Position numbers and translations under genes: made by a program. A stretch of 64,000 nt of DNA from Gentiana macrophylla (lineage: Eukaryota; Streptophyta; Magnoliopsida; Gentianales; Gentianaceae), in the NCBI GenBank assembly GCA_026214975.1, contig CM047805.1:116245845-116309844 (forward strand). The letters are read 5' to 3'. The notes under the pieces are model-generated. The model ran no database searches. It saw only the letters and a program-made list of their open reading frames with translations, and was not told where the DNA came from. This document shows positions 22,716 to 35,411 of the stretch, in pieces (the first letter of the stretch is position 1; the number at the start of each line of letters is the position of its first letter).

Positions 22716-24650
22716 TTTACTTTGTCGGAGGATCAGTTAGTAGCATTACTTCTTCTTTCAGTGTGATTCCTTCTCCTTCCACAAATAACTTTACTCTGTG
22801 GCCATTGGCTATAAAAGTTGTATTTCCATCGATTAGTTCAACGACTCGGTTGTAAACCCTCGTTACTTTAAATGGACTGTCCATCTTGATTTAAGCTTTC
22901 TGGAAATAACTTTAAGCGTGAATTGTACAAGAGCACTCGATCACCTACATGGAACTCACGACTATAGATTCTCTTATCGTGAAAAGATTTTCGTGCGTTC
23001 CTTGTAGATTCGGCGTTTTCATAAGAATCGAGGCGAAATTCTTCTAGTTACATCAATTGAAGCAATCTATGATCACCGGCTTGACCTTAGGATCGAAATT
23101 GAGAAATTTAATAGCCCGAAGGCTCGGTGTTCTAACTCAAGCCCAGGAGATGACAAGACTTACCAAAGACTAACTTATAGGAGAACAACCAATTGGTGTT
23201 TTAAAAAGGCATTCTATATGCCCCATAATGCATCGTCTAATTTAAGCGCCCAGATTTTACGATTCGAATCCACTTTATCTTTTCTACAATTCTTTTGATT
23301 TCTCTATTAGACACCTCTGCACGACCCTTTGGTTTGTGGATGATAGGCGTTCTAACTTATGTGTTACACCATATTTTCAACTATCTTGGTAAATGGTCTA
23401 TTACAAAAGTGTGAACCTCTCATCACTAATGATAGCCCTCGGAATGCCATAGCGGGTAAATATATTCTTTTTAAGGAATCGTATGACAACTTTGGTATCA
23501 TTAGTGGGAAGAGCTTGACTTACCCATTTTGAAACATAATCTACCACTACTTTAGAATAAATCTTTTCCAAAAGATATAGGGAATGGTCCCATGAAATCT
23601 ATACCCCAAACATCAAATAACTCACATTCTAAAATAGGTTGCATAGGCATTTCATGTTTTTAGATACATTTCCCCATTTTGACAAGACTCACAAGATTTA
23701 ACATACTTATAAGCATCTGTATATAGTGTAGGCCAATAAAAACCACATTGTAAAACTTTAAAAGCGGTTTTCCAACCTCCATGATGACCTCGCCTCACGA
23801 TCATGACAAAATGATAAAACACTTAAAATTTCATTATCGAGGCACACATTTTACGATTATCCCATCCGAACATTTACGGAAAGGTGCAGTTCTTCCCAGT
23901 AATAAAATTTTAAGTCATAAAGAACTTCTTTTACATTTGCCAAGTCAATGAGATGGAATATAATCACAAGTTAAGTAATTAATGATATCTCCAAACCAGG
24001 GTGACATTTCCTTAGAAGGAATTATATTCCTTAATAACTTCATGGTTGAAGGAGTATCTATTCTAAACAGTTGTTCATCAGGAAATGAATCTTTAATTTC
24101 TATTCCTATTTCTACATCATTTTCCATTCTACTTAGATGATCTGCTACTACATTCTCACTTCCTTTTTTATCTTTAATTTCAATATCAAATTCTTGAAGT
24201 AAGAGAATCCATCTAAGAAGGCGAGGTTTAGCATCTTTCTTACTCATTAAATACTTGAATTTGAATAGTGCTGTATAAATTACTACCTTAGATCCAACAA
24301 TATACGATCTAAACTTATCTAAGGCAAAAATTACATCCAACAGTTCTTTTCTGTAGTTGCATAATTAAGTTGAAATTTGCGTTTAGTGTGTGAGATGCAT
24401 AGTAAATAGCTTTGAGAATTTTGTTATATCTTTGACCTAAAGCTGCTCCTATGACTAAATCAACGGCATCACACATAATCTCAAGCGACAAATTCCAATC
24501 TGGTGCTACTAGCTTGCTTAGTGCGATAGTCAACCTCGCTTTTAAGGTGCAAAATGCTTCCTTACATTTACTATCAAAGTTAAAAGATACTTCCTTTTCA
24601 AGTAAATGACTTAGAGGCTAAAAAAGCCTATTGGCAAGAGGTATGTCTAT
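22716..24650 (-). pseudogene. Athila-like Ty3/gypsy pol: RT end, RNase H, integrase
   Basis: The domains run in pol order on the minus strand. At about 24620-24540 the RT tail reads PLSHLLEKEVSFNFDSKC, followed by VAPDWNLSLEIMCDA at about 24510-24465, where RNase H begins (family MCDAS.. with the first catalytic Asp). At 24340-23945 the RNase H/chromo-proximal segment contains [34 protein letters not shown] and VVADHLSR, which are highly typical of Athila/Tat elements. At about 23600-23400 the integrase core motif [10 protein letters not shown] is followed by a TRYGIPRAIISDE segment. Near 22960-22716 the integrase C-end (HVGDRVLLYNSRLKLFP) closes with a stop at about 22716. The RT catalytic core upstream is missing and several frame shifts occur. 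Confidence 0.75.
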
Positions 24651-24930
24651 TTTAAATCGAGGAGAAATCTCTTGGATTACGATTGACTTTAGATTATGAT
24701 GATTACATGTCGAGATAGAATCGAGTCGGGAAGGTAGCACATGACTATGAAGAGCCCTGTTGTCATCTATTCTAGAGATGAAATATTGATTAAAGCGAGT
24801 CTCGTGATGCAAAAGTTAAGCGAGACCAGGAGCTTTTATGGTTGGAGTAACCCTAGAACAAACCCATTTAGGTTTAGCCTTGATTGATTCGGTTCAAGCC
24901 TTAATATCTTTCCTAAAATCCTTTGTGATA
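24651..24930. other. Junction between opposed Ty3/gypsy fragments
   Basis: I recognise nothing coding here. It separates minus-strand RT (ending near 24650) from plus-strand protease (starting near 24940). It may hold the breakpoint of an inversion or of an insertion. Confidence 0.3.
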
Positions 24931-25383
24931 GGAATTTCATTTTAACACCCACTAACACCCCGCTCCAAGTTAGATTAGCGGATGGAACTAGGACAATCAT
25001 GGTGGAGGCGAACAACATGATTATTGGTGTGGGGCAATTACGGTTTAAGATAGACATAATGGTAATGGAAATCGAGGAACATCTGAATGCCCAATCATTT
25101 TGGGTAGGTCGTTTATCAACACGCTAGAGCCTTCATACGGATGACCGGACATGAGATAGTATTGTTTGGCGCCAAGGGTTACGAGTGTTATGGGATAACA
25201 AATCCAAATTTCCACTGTGCGGTAAGTGTGAATGTGTTAGAAGTAGTTGGTTCGGAGAAGCTTGATGCCATTCAAGGGTTAGGAAAGGATCTTGATGATA
25301 ATGTCGAGGATAAAGATGAGAAGGAAGTCCTTACTATTCTAAGTCGGGATAGGTCGATTCGACTGCGCGGCCCTTACCAATAT
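24931..25383 (+). pseudogene. Ty3/gypsy (Athila-like) protease fragment, plus strand
   Basis: The plus strand reads VRLADGTRTIMVEANNMIIG, then GQLRFKIDIMVMEIEE (about 24975-25083). After a frame change comes PIILGRSFINTLEPSY (about 25091-25138). This is the second half of a plant Ty3/gypsy retropepsin: 'L-A-D-x-(S/T)' strand, 'V-x-V-x-x...F-x-I-D/V' and the 'I-I-L-G-R-P/S-F' end. The catalytic D-S/T-G part before it is not recognisable. The following frame (25141-25383) is open and acidic near its end, as in the protease-RT spacer of these elements. Its orientation is opposite to the RT/RNase H fragment 300 bp away. Confidence 0.55.
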
Positions 25384-26148
25384 TGAAGTGTAGACCTACC
25401 TAAGAATAGGAGGACCGAGCAAAGCGAACTAGGAGAGTTCGTAACAAAAGCTCATCGAAATCAGAGACAAATCCAAAAGTAGGCGCTGTCTGGATGGTCA
25501 ATTCATTTGTCTTTTCATTGGTGAAATCAAAGGAAGGGCACTTTCGTAGAAAAAAGGCGGTCAAACTTTTCGGTGAAAGTTTGGCGGGTGAAAGCTTTGG
25601 CAAGTCAAGGCGATGTTTAGGAGTGATAAATTTGGAAGTCGAGCTATAGACTCAAAATTTAGAACTTTTCGTTCATTTATTTTTAATTTTTTTATGAATA
25701 AAAGTAGCGTAGAATGGCGAGGTTTTTATTTTGCCGTGTTCAATGACCATTAGGTTACGGATGTGCAAAAAGTTTTTACTCGAATCATTTTAACGTGAAG
25801 TAAGTAGGCGGCGAAATCATTATAAAATGTATTGATGATGAGAAATTGGTGGAAAGATGCTTAGTTAAAATTTGTATTATTTGGAAAAAGTGAAGATTTA
25901 TATGTTAATGGATTGTGGTTGGATTATTCAATTTTCTTGGTAAGGATTTTTCAATTTGTGACATAATAATTTTGTGGACTTATGTGTTCTAATTTGAAAA
26001 TTTAGTGTGTATCAAATTGAGGAGTCAACTATCGTTTATTTTTACACATCCCCGTTTTTCATTTCCCAATACACCTTTTCATTTTCTCCATTAATTTATT
26101 CCTCCAACAAAACCATTCCACTCCTCGATCCTTGCCTTTCTATCTCCA
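25384..26148 (+). other. Non-coding flank upstream of ORF C, split by the 9.25-kb element
   Basis: No gene is visible. The last 100 bp are C/T-rich. They continue in character after the inserted element (35412-35590), so the two halves form one upstream region for the ORF at 35819. Confidence 0.4.
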
Positions 26149-26153
26149 CCAAT

Positions 26154-27973
26154 TGTTAGGTGTGATGCCGAAAGACAATTTTGTAATTGTTTTATTTAAT
26201 AAATGAAATGATATTGTTATTCATATTTATTATTCTCATATTCACCGATGTGACAATAGTAATTACACTCTGAAAACCCTAAGTATATCGTTTATGTAAT
26301 CACTTAACTTTCGGTGTATGGTATATGCGGGAGGATTGAGTTAGTGAAGATGTACTTAAAATACAATTAGCCCGTAGTGAAGTTAATCGAGTATCGGGTC
26401 TCTCCTTTAACGTGCTATTAATGCCCGAGAACACAATAGGTGTGATAGTCCTATCGGACTTTCGGTTAAGAGAGAACCTAATGGGGCATTTATATATGAT
26501 AGATATATCATATAGAAATTTGGACCGATTTGATTAGAGTTCACGATATAATTCCGTAATCGAGAAGTCTTATCGAATCAATGGATGATCATATTTATGG
26601 ATATATCTTAATCTGAGGTGATCACGATCCATTTGCTTGAATCGGTATGAAGTTTGACTTGGCGGTTAAGGATTTTACCGAGTCTGTAGTGCGAATTACC
26701 CCGTCTTGGCGTTGTCTTTGGATTGAGTGAGTAGTACGTGTTATCACGGATACGGAATCCATTCCTTCCATTTATGGAAGTAGATAAACGATTCCACTTA
26801 TTTGTTAATCCTAGAAAGCGATCGATCGCGCGAGTTCATATCACTGTGATTGATCACCGGTGAGTTGTATGAATTAATTGATCACTAGGGGTTAATGGTA
26901 AATAAGGATAAGAGGTTCTAAAAGGGTTAACGGTAACTTCCCGATTTAGAATGAGCGATCTATGGAGGATTAATCCATATGTAATGATTATATCAATGGG
27001 CGCTTATTATTATTATCGTGGCGAGATAAATATAATCTCATAATCGGAGGAGTGCGATCACGGGATTATGGTGGCATATTCTGTGATTGATTTATCGAAT
27101 ATAATTATTCTATAATTATTTATTTGATTTATCGGGCCGTGATTATTAGTCATGGTCCCGACGTGCTCTCACAATATAGCATAGCTATTCTCGGACGTCG
27201 AATCCTAATAATATTAATTTAGTTCTTATTGGACTTTATTAAAGCGATATGTGAATTAATTGTTTAGTGGACTATTAAATTAGTTGGGCTAAATAATTAA
27301 ATATGTGGAAAAGACATTTTCCATAATCTTGGCCAAAAAATTGTGTTATAGTCGAAATTATTGTGACTAGGTCACAAGAGGTAAATTCGACCCCAATGCA
27401 TGTTTAATGAACAAGAAATTAGTTTTCTTGTGATTAATAAAACATGTCATAAAATATTTATTGGATAAATATTTATGGAAAGAAATAAAGATAAATATTA
27501 TCCTAGATTTGTTCTAGAATATTTTAGGATTATCTTTTATTTAATAGGATTATCATAATTGATTTTGTATTAATTATAAAATCCTTGGGGCTTAAGTTTT
27601 CTTTCTCATATATAAAGAGTTCTCCCAAGCCTTAAACACTACAATTTTAGACTTCTACCTCTTAGAGAGAGAAGGAAAATTTCGACCAAGGGAGAATAAG
27701 AGGAAAATCTTGGAGATTTTTAGGGTAGCATATCGGAAGGGTTCGAGTGAAATTTCCTTCCACGGGAGTTGCTTGGATCACGCGTCACGGAAGATCGTGG
27801 TGCTCTTCACGCTTTCCTTCGTTCATCCTATTGCGGTTCTTCAACTTGGATTTTGAGATCAAGAGGTATGTTCTACAACCCCCCTTGTAGAAGTAGATCT
27901 GAGTTGTTTTATTACGTATATATTATAGATCTAGATCCATAAATCGTTTCGGCTGCGGATGATATTACTAATG
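26154..27973 (+). repeat. 5' LTR of the full-length element
   Basis: It is collinear with 33590-35406 and with the reverse complement of 8181-10016. Only sparse substitutions and short indels separate it from the 3' LTR, so insertion was fairly recent. A TATA-like CATATATAAAGAG lies near 27607-27619. Confidence 0.85.
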
Positions 27974-27974
27974 A

Positions 27975-27988
27975 TGGTATCGATCGCC
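27975..27988 (+). other. Primer-binding site, altered
   Basis: TGGTATCGATCGCC follows the 5' LTR end. The expected plant copia form is TGGTATCAGAGCC. The change at CAG fits the recurrent CTG/CAG anomaly described in the findings. Confidence 0.6.
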
Positions 27989-30900
27989 ATGTTGATCTAT
28001 ATTTATCGTATAAAATATTAGATCTAGGGTAGTAAAACATGTAGATTTTTTTGTCCCAATTTTTTGGGGGCGATGCATATGTTTAATTTTTATGCTTATG
28101 AATGTAAGTGGTTGAAGAGATGGATTGGGTTTGTGCTTTGTTTACCCGGTAGATCTATTGTAAGCTCATATAAGCGATGAAAATTCGTCAGTATGAGTAT
28201 AGGAAATTATGTAATTCCTTTTTATTGCAATTTTAATTTCCAGAAAATAGATCTGTTTAGTAGCTGTTTAGTATTTTTTCTTTTCCCGTTGATCGAACCG
28301 TTGAAACGAAGATCCCTCCGGTCAGAATCAAGATTAGAAGATGATGATCAACTCCACAAATTTTGGCGTCGATCAGAGTCCGTTTCGATATCCGTTTGAT
28401 GCTGAGAAGAGGCTGATGTAACAGAAAAACGCAGGATTCACAGAAACCCTACCTGTGACTTCCTCGATTTTCTGGGAGAGTTTGGACCGTTGAAAAGCAA
28501 ATCCGACCGTTCAGATTGATCAAATATGAGTTTTGGACGTACCATAAAAATTTCAGGTCGATCGGGATTCATCTCGATTCCCGATCTGCCTCAGGAAGTC
28601 CTTGATGCAGTGCAGTCAAAGTCAGATTCAGCAGCAAGTTTGGAGGTTTGCTGGAGAAAATTGGTAAGTCAAAGCACCGATCCAACCGTCCATATTGAAG
28701 TTCAAGGAGTGAAGAAAAGATCTGGAAAGTTTCGTCGATCCGAGTTCATTTGGTTTCCCGATCATCGAAGAGTTCGTACAGCTGCAGATTTAGAAAGTAG
28801 TAAACCTAGTTAGGGTTTTGGTTTTATTTTCTAATAGATTAGATACGGAGTGCCAAGCGATCCATCTCGGTGTTTAAATTTTCCGCATTTATTTTTATGT
28901 GTTTGATCATAAAATAGATATAAAACCGGAATTGCCATGACATGCATCATATCATAAATCCACTCCATGCATACATGTAGAATTTTAATTTTGGTAATTA
29001 AAATAGGCATGTATACAAACTCGTGTAATTAGTTAAAATTTAGTTAATCGTGGTAATTAATTAATTTAGTAACTAATTAAAGATCCGAGGGCGGGTTATG
29101 AAATCGTTAAGCTTTTAGGTGTGTGTTCTCGGTGAACCGCCTTAAAGCCCAAGCGAGATCACGTTTTCAATTTCGTAGTGTCTACGAGATTGAATGATAG
29201 TAAAAGAACAATAAATCTTGGATAAAAGCAGTTCGCCTATAGGTTGGGTGGTCAGCGAGGCCGGCTCGACCGACTTACCCTCTAGTGTGATGTATGCGGG
29301 GTCGGCAAGACTAAGTCCACAGCGGAGAAGCGGAGAGGGTGATTCCTTCTTATCTCAATGAAATTTTGTCTTGACCCGATTTAAATCCATTGTCACATAT
29401 GTTCCAACGAATAGGGCGGGTAGGCTTGCCTCGTTACCGACACCATTCGGAATCCTTGGTTTGATGAGCTTTTATGTTAACATCAAAAAGGCGTGGTTAG
29501 TTAACCCACAACCACTTCCAAAATATTGAGTGGGAGGCGGGGCGGTGACCAACCCACGGCCTCTACTATAGATACAAGTAAGTGAGAGAAGGGTGGCGCC
29601 TCGAGGCGCTTTGATTTCGTCCCCTAAGGATGGTGTTCACCTATCAACATTCATGGCTTGGTCTCCGAAAGGATAGGATTTACGGGTACTCGTCGGGTCA
29701 ACGACCTATCTAAGGCGGCATACTCGGGCGTACCTAAGAGATCCGATATAGTAGGTCACACTCATCATGGGTATTTTTGGAAATATCTAGGCTGAAAAAG
29801 GAAGGTAGTCAATGAATAAAGGGATGTTCGATTCTCGTAGGATGTTCGATTCTCACAAGTTATTCATTGATGAGATTGTCTCGATTTAACCGTCATCTCT
29901 TTGACCTACCTACTAAGCGACTTTGAGATGCGAGGTTTAAAACTTGGAATGGTAAGTAGACTTATTTTTAGTTTACAATTCCTAAAATAAAATAATATAG
30001 TAGTGTTAAACTTGAATTAATTTATGTCATTTTATTTACTGACATTATCACTTACTAAATTGCTTAAAATTTATAATTGACTAGTATTGACCGTTAAAAA
30101 GTGGAAAGTAACTAGGGCGTTGAACTAGTTGTCGATAATGCAATTAATTTTGGAAGAGATAGTTTTCTCTTAAGCCTTGTAAAAGCAGTGACATATAGGT
30201 ATGTCACTAGTGTCATTCGTGTCAAGCGGAAGACAAACTTAGTTTGACCAAAGGTAATCTCGGACTTTGAAATTCTTAGTGAATTTTGAATGTGTAGTAA
30301 TTACGAGTAATTTTCTAATTGAAAAATTGGAAAATCATGAAGTGTTACTAGTTGGGCGATATTTGGAATCGATGAACTAGTGGGAGCTTTATGATTTGTT
30401 GTTTTCTAGAACATTAGAAAAGTGTAGCGACTACACACGTAACCGTTCTAATTGAAAAACCGGAAAGTCATGAAAAGTTGCTAGTTAGGCGATATTTGGA
30501 ATCGATGAACTAGTGGGAGTTTCTATGATTTGTTGTTTTTGGAAACAATAGAACTATATACGAAAGATTTTCTAATCGAAAAAATCGGAAATTCATAAAA
30601 TTAAAGCATTGCTCGTTAGGCGGTATTTGGAACCGATAAACTAGTGGGAGCTTTAATGTTATGATTTGTTGTTTTTACGGTATATTAGAAAATCGAGAAG
30701 TCTCGACAGTAACACTCGAAATAGACATCCACGGTTCAAGAGTAGTGTCTACTCAAGCGAACATTGGTTCAGAAGCTATTTCCATTCACGGAAAGTCAAG
30801 AATGGGTGAATATGTCTAAAAGTGTTAGTCACCTAAAGCGAGAAAACTTTAAAAAGGTGAACGAAAATTAATTAGCGAAAATCATAGGATAAGGAAAGTG

Positions 30901-33576
30901 ATTTTGGATCACCAACCTATGAATCCTTGGTGATTTTCTCGAGCTAAGTTCTTTGGAAGAACAAGGTAGCGGTGCATTTAACGATTAAAAGAGTAAACAG
31001 CAGGCGATTAATTTTAGCTAGAATAGTGGGAGTGATATGAGGAAATGAATCTCGGATTCAATCCTTGGATATCATGAAGATTTATTTTACATTTAAGATT
31101 CGTTGGACCGAATGGATTTACCTTCTATTCGATAATTTGTTTGTCGTATAGAAAGTGAATATACCATTTGTAGTACGAATCCAAGACTCGGACTTTTGTT
31201 TGATAAAGTCAAAACCACTCAGAAGCTTTGAAATATGTATATAAAACACATCTTAGAAGCTGTTAAAAGCAATTGGTTTCTATATTTAGATAAGCGCTTC
31301 TTCATATTCCATAGTTAGTGCATAGTCCACAAAAGACAAGACACGAAGGCGGCTCGAGGGTGATTCCTTTCTCGATCTGGTTATATTGTCTCAAAGGTTC
31401 AATGACTAAGTTTCCTTTCAATCGGGAAAGGATAATGGATATAAAAAGTAACATAAGCTTGTTCATGGCGACCTTGAGTGCGATGAAGATCTGAGCTAGT
31501 AGGAGCTTCAGTAGTGACTTCTTGTCGATAACTATTCAAACACTCCGGTAAGTTTATCCAAAATATTTTGAGGTTTCTCTATTTTCACGAGAGATAGAGT
31601 ATTCTATACTCGGAGCAGGCCATTCATAGTCCTCGAGGGCGATGCTCGACTGCCTCATTGTGACATGTTTTCACTAAGTGAGAAACCGTTAAATTGCCTT
31701 ATATAGTTTTTAGATGTGCTACAATACTAACTCAACTTAACTCAATAAAGATATTAGAAGCGAAATATCGGTTTACATTGAAATGTAAGACCAACAGTCT
31801 ACTAGAATATACTTTGGAATTTACGGATAAGGTGTGGATTCGGTTCACCCCACTTCCGTAAATATAAGCATTTAGCACGGTGCTTGAAGGTAGATGCGGA
31901 AATTTAGCGAACACGTTCGATCGGTGACCAATCGTTCTATATCTTGTAGCATTGAGAAAAAGGTTTGTTATAAGATTCATGAAATCGGGAAGGGCGGTTA
32001 TCTTTGTTGCGTCCTTTACGATAGAGTCTATGAGCAGTAAAACCTTAAACCTTGAAATCGTTTACTCAAGGTAGTTACTAAGCGATTAAATCGGACCACA
32101 TCCAACATCGGTTGTTGGTGATAACACTAAATACTACTAAACTAGATCGAGAATTTGATCCACCCGAATGTAGTGGGAGTATGGTTTATCCATTACCCAT
32201 TCACGGGTTCTGCGGACTTTGTAGTCACGAGGATCGATTGATGACCTATAGCTCTTTTGTGGCGATATAGGATTACGATAATAGAGGTTGGTTTAATAGC
32301 CATAACCACTGTGAATGGAGTTCGGTACTCAATTACTGTTCATGCTCTTGTAGAACCCACTGGCGTCTCGAGGCCAGATGGGAAGTGGTGGATCTACATG
32401 GAAGAGAGTAGAATGAATACGAAAGTTTATCTTTGAGCAAAGCTTGAGTGGTCTAGGGTAATTCACTAAGAAGTAGAGAGTTAATCAGACGATGGACTCT
32501 CTTACCATAGTATTGCATGATTTCGTTCAAAAGCGAGAAAATAGGGGTGATTCCTAAGACTTTCTTCCCAAACAAGCGAGTCTGGATTCATTGAAGCGAA
32601 GAGGTATTGACTTATGAACTTATGACGGGGATGGTATCAAGGCTTATGTCCTTTGTGGATAAAAAGCAAACCTCTCGGTCATTGGAAGTCATATATTTCT
32701 ACAATATGTGGATTTGACGAGAATATTGATAAGTCTTTTGTATTTGGATATCAATTTTAGTCTGATGAGTGAATATATAAATTAGTGTTTGTGAAGGATA
32801 ACCTTTGCTGATTGGAATCAACATGGGTGTGTTTTACGAAGTCGAATCGACAATACCACGATTCTCTGCGCATGAGTTTTGGACAACATTCTTAAGAGTT
32901 TGACTCGGTCGAATTCATTAGAATCCGTCTTTGGTTTCCCATCCATCTTATTGGTTAAGATGATGCATCTGTGTATGCAACATTCAGCGAGGAAGTTCTA
33001 CCTATGCCTCGAGGAATGACTCTCAAATCTTCGGATCAAGAGAAATGGGATAGATTCTCTTTCTAGTAAGAGATGGTCGAGGTTATTGAGCGTCAACTTT
33101 GATCGAATCTTAGATTCGGCGGTTAACAAAGCAAGTTTAGTATGTCCTTTAGTATCTTGAAGAGAGCGAGGAACAATATGCGGACATATTCATGTGTGAA
33201 CCAGGATATGTGTGATACTGCGATTTTGACTTTAAGTCAGATTGAGGATGATCGTTAAGTCGATCTCGGGCTCGATGTTTACTCGGTACCACATGATTTG
33301 ATGGACGGTAGCGTTTGATTCTACGGATCGTCTCGAGCCGACAACTGACTAATCATTAAGACCCATGACATTTAGATGTAGGTACTCACCGAGTCAGCGA
33401 CCTATCCTACTGACGGCATACTCGGGTGTACTTTGGAATACGAAATGGTTATGATATGCTTAGTGGGTACTAGAATTCGGGATAAGTCTCCATTGCTTTA
33501 GAGCAAGTGGGAGATGTAGTTTGTTGTATTTTAAATAATAGGGTGTGCTCTAAAACAATTAATCACATGCTTTCGT
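27989..33576 (+). mobile_element. Internal region of the full-length element; no recognisable pol
   Basis: A short open frame (28526-28813, 95 codons) begins MSFGRTIKIS but matches nothing I know. At 29530-29940 lies a GC-richer block shared with 13150-13560. A motif of about 50 bp from it (29685-29734, containing GGCGGCATACTCGGG) recurs near the 3' end at 33381-33433. Hairpin repeats occupy 29173-29187 and 30347-30644. From 31330 to 33380 the sequence has no partner in the window and no protein signal. Confidence 0.55.
30347..30644 (+). repeat. Three tandem hairpin units, homologous to 12558-13062
   Basis: The longer hairpin occurs at 30347-30381, 30481-30513 and 30612-30644, about 133 bp apart. 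In the first two copies the inner stem is CGAT/ATCG, where the third copy and the other element have CGGT/ACCG, so both arms changed together. A short hairpin GTGTAG-CGA-CTACAC lies at 30422-30436. A related TCGTAG-TGT-CTACGA is further upstream at 29173-29187. Confidence 0.7.
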
Positions 33577-33589
33577 GCAAGTGGGAGAT
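33503..33589 (+). other. Duplicated polypurine tract before 3' LTR
   Basis: GCAAGTGGGAGAT occurs at 33503-33515 and again at 33577-33589. The second copy directly abuts the 3' LTR. The first lies 74 bp upstream and is followed by GTAGTTTG instead of an LTR start. Confidence 0.7.
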
Positions 33590-35406
33590 TGTTAGGTGTG
33601 ATGCCGAAAGACAATTTTGTAATTGTTTTATTTAATAAATGAAATGATATTGTTATTCATATTTATTATTCTCGTATTCACCCGATGTGACAATAGTAAT
33701 TACACTCTGAAAACCTAAGTATATCGTTTATGTAATCACTTAACTTTCGGTGTATGGTATATGCGGGAGGATTGAGTTAGTGAAGATGTACTTAAAATAC
33801 AATTAGCCCGTAGTGAAGTTAATCGAAAGTATCGGGTCTCTCCTTTAACGTGCTATTAATGCGCCGAGAACACAATAGGTGTGATAGTCCTATCGGACTT
33901 TTCGGTTAAAGAGAACCTAATGGGGCATTTATATATGATAGATATATCATATAAATTTGGACCGATTTGATTAGAGTTCACGATATAATTCCGTAATCGA
34001 GAAGTCTTATCGAATCAATGGATGATCATATTTATGGATATATCTTAATCTGAGGTGATCACGATCATTTGCTTGAATCGGTATGAAGTTTGACTTGGCG
34101 GTTAAGGATTTGCTTTGAGTCTCGTAGTGCGAATTACCCCATCTTGGCGTTATCTTTGGATTGAGTGAGTAGTACGTATTTATCACGGTCACGGAATCCA
34201 TTCCTTCCATTTATGGAAGTAGATGAAACGATTCTCTTATTTGTTAATCCTAAAGCGATCGATCGCGAGTTCATATCACTGCGATTGATCACGGTGAGTT
34301 GTATGAATTAATTGATCACTAGGGGTTAATGGTAAATAAGGATAAGAGGTTCTAAAAAGGTTACTTGGTAACTTCCCGATTTAGAATGAGCGATCTATGG
34401 AGGATTAATCCATATGTAATGATTATATCAATGGGCGCTTATTATTATTATCGTGCGAGATAAATATAATCTCATATGTCGGAGGAGTGCGATCGCGGGA
34501 TTATGGTGGCATATTCTGTGATTGATTTATCGAATATAATTATTCTATAATTATTTATTTGATTTATCGAACCGCGATTATTAGTCCATGGTCCCAGCGT
34601 GCCTCACAATATAGCATAGCTATTCTCGGACGTCGAATCCTAATAATATTAATTTAGTTCTTATTGGACTTTATTAAAGCGATATGTGAATTAATTGTTT
34701 AGTGGACTATTAAATTAGTTGGGCTAAATAATTAAATATGTGAAAAGACATTTTCCATAATCTTGGCCCAAAAATTGTGTTATAGTCGAAATTATTGTGA
34801 CTAGGTCACAGAAGTAAATTCGACCCCAATGCATGTTTAATGAACAAGAAATTAGTTTTCTTGTGATTAATAAGACATGTGCATAAAATATTTATTGGAT
34901 AAATATTTATGGAAAGAAATAAAGATAAATATTATCCTAGATTTGTTCTAGAATATTTTGGGATTATCTTTTATTTAATAGGATTATCATAATTGATTTT
35001 GTATTAATTATAAAATCCTTGGGGCTTAAGTTTTACTCTCTATATATAGAGAGTTCTCCCAAGCCTTAACACACTACAATTTTAGAGCTTCTACCTCTTA
35101 GAGAGGAGAAGGAAAATTTCGACCAAGGGGAGAATAAGAGGAAAATCTTGGAGATTTTCGGGTAGCATATCGGAAGGGTTAGTCAGAGAATTTCCTTCCA
35201 CGGGAGTTGCTTGGATCTGCGTCTGGAAGATCGTGGTGCTCTTCACGCTTTCTTCGTTCATCCTATTGCGGTTCTTCAACTTGGATTTTGAGATCCAGAG
35301 AGGTATATTCTACAACCCCCTTGTAGAAGTAGATCTAGTTGTTTTATTCGTATATATTATAGATCTAGATCCATAAATCGTTTCATTGCGGATGATATTA
35401 CTAACA
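33590..35406 (+). repeat. 3' LTR of the full-length element
   Basis: It runs from TGTTAGGTGTGATGCC to GATATTACTAACA and is followed by the CCAAT duplication. A TATA-like CTATATATAGAGAG lies near 35040-35053. Confidence 0.85.
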
Positions 35407-35411
35407 CCAAT

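Larger units (their letters stand above)
26149..35411 (+). mobile_element. Full-length large copia-like retroelement, apparently non-autonomous
   Basis: The element spans 26154-35406 with perfect 5-bp target duplications CCAAT (26149-26153 and 35407-35411). Its LTRs are 1820 and 1817 bp, start TGTTAG and end CTAACA (CTAATG in the left copy). A primer-binding-site-like TGGTATCGATCGCC follows the 5' LTR and GTGGGAGAT precedes the 3' LTR, as in plant copia elements. The 5.6-kb interior has no open frame over about 95 codons. I recognise no gag, protease, integrase, RT or RNase H motif in it. This fits a large retrotransposon derivative mobilised in trans. An alternative is an autonomous element so damaged by errors that its motifs are lost. 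Confidence 0.8.
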
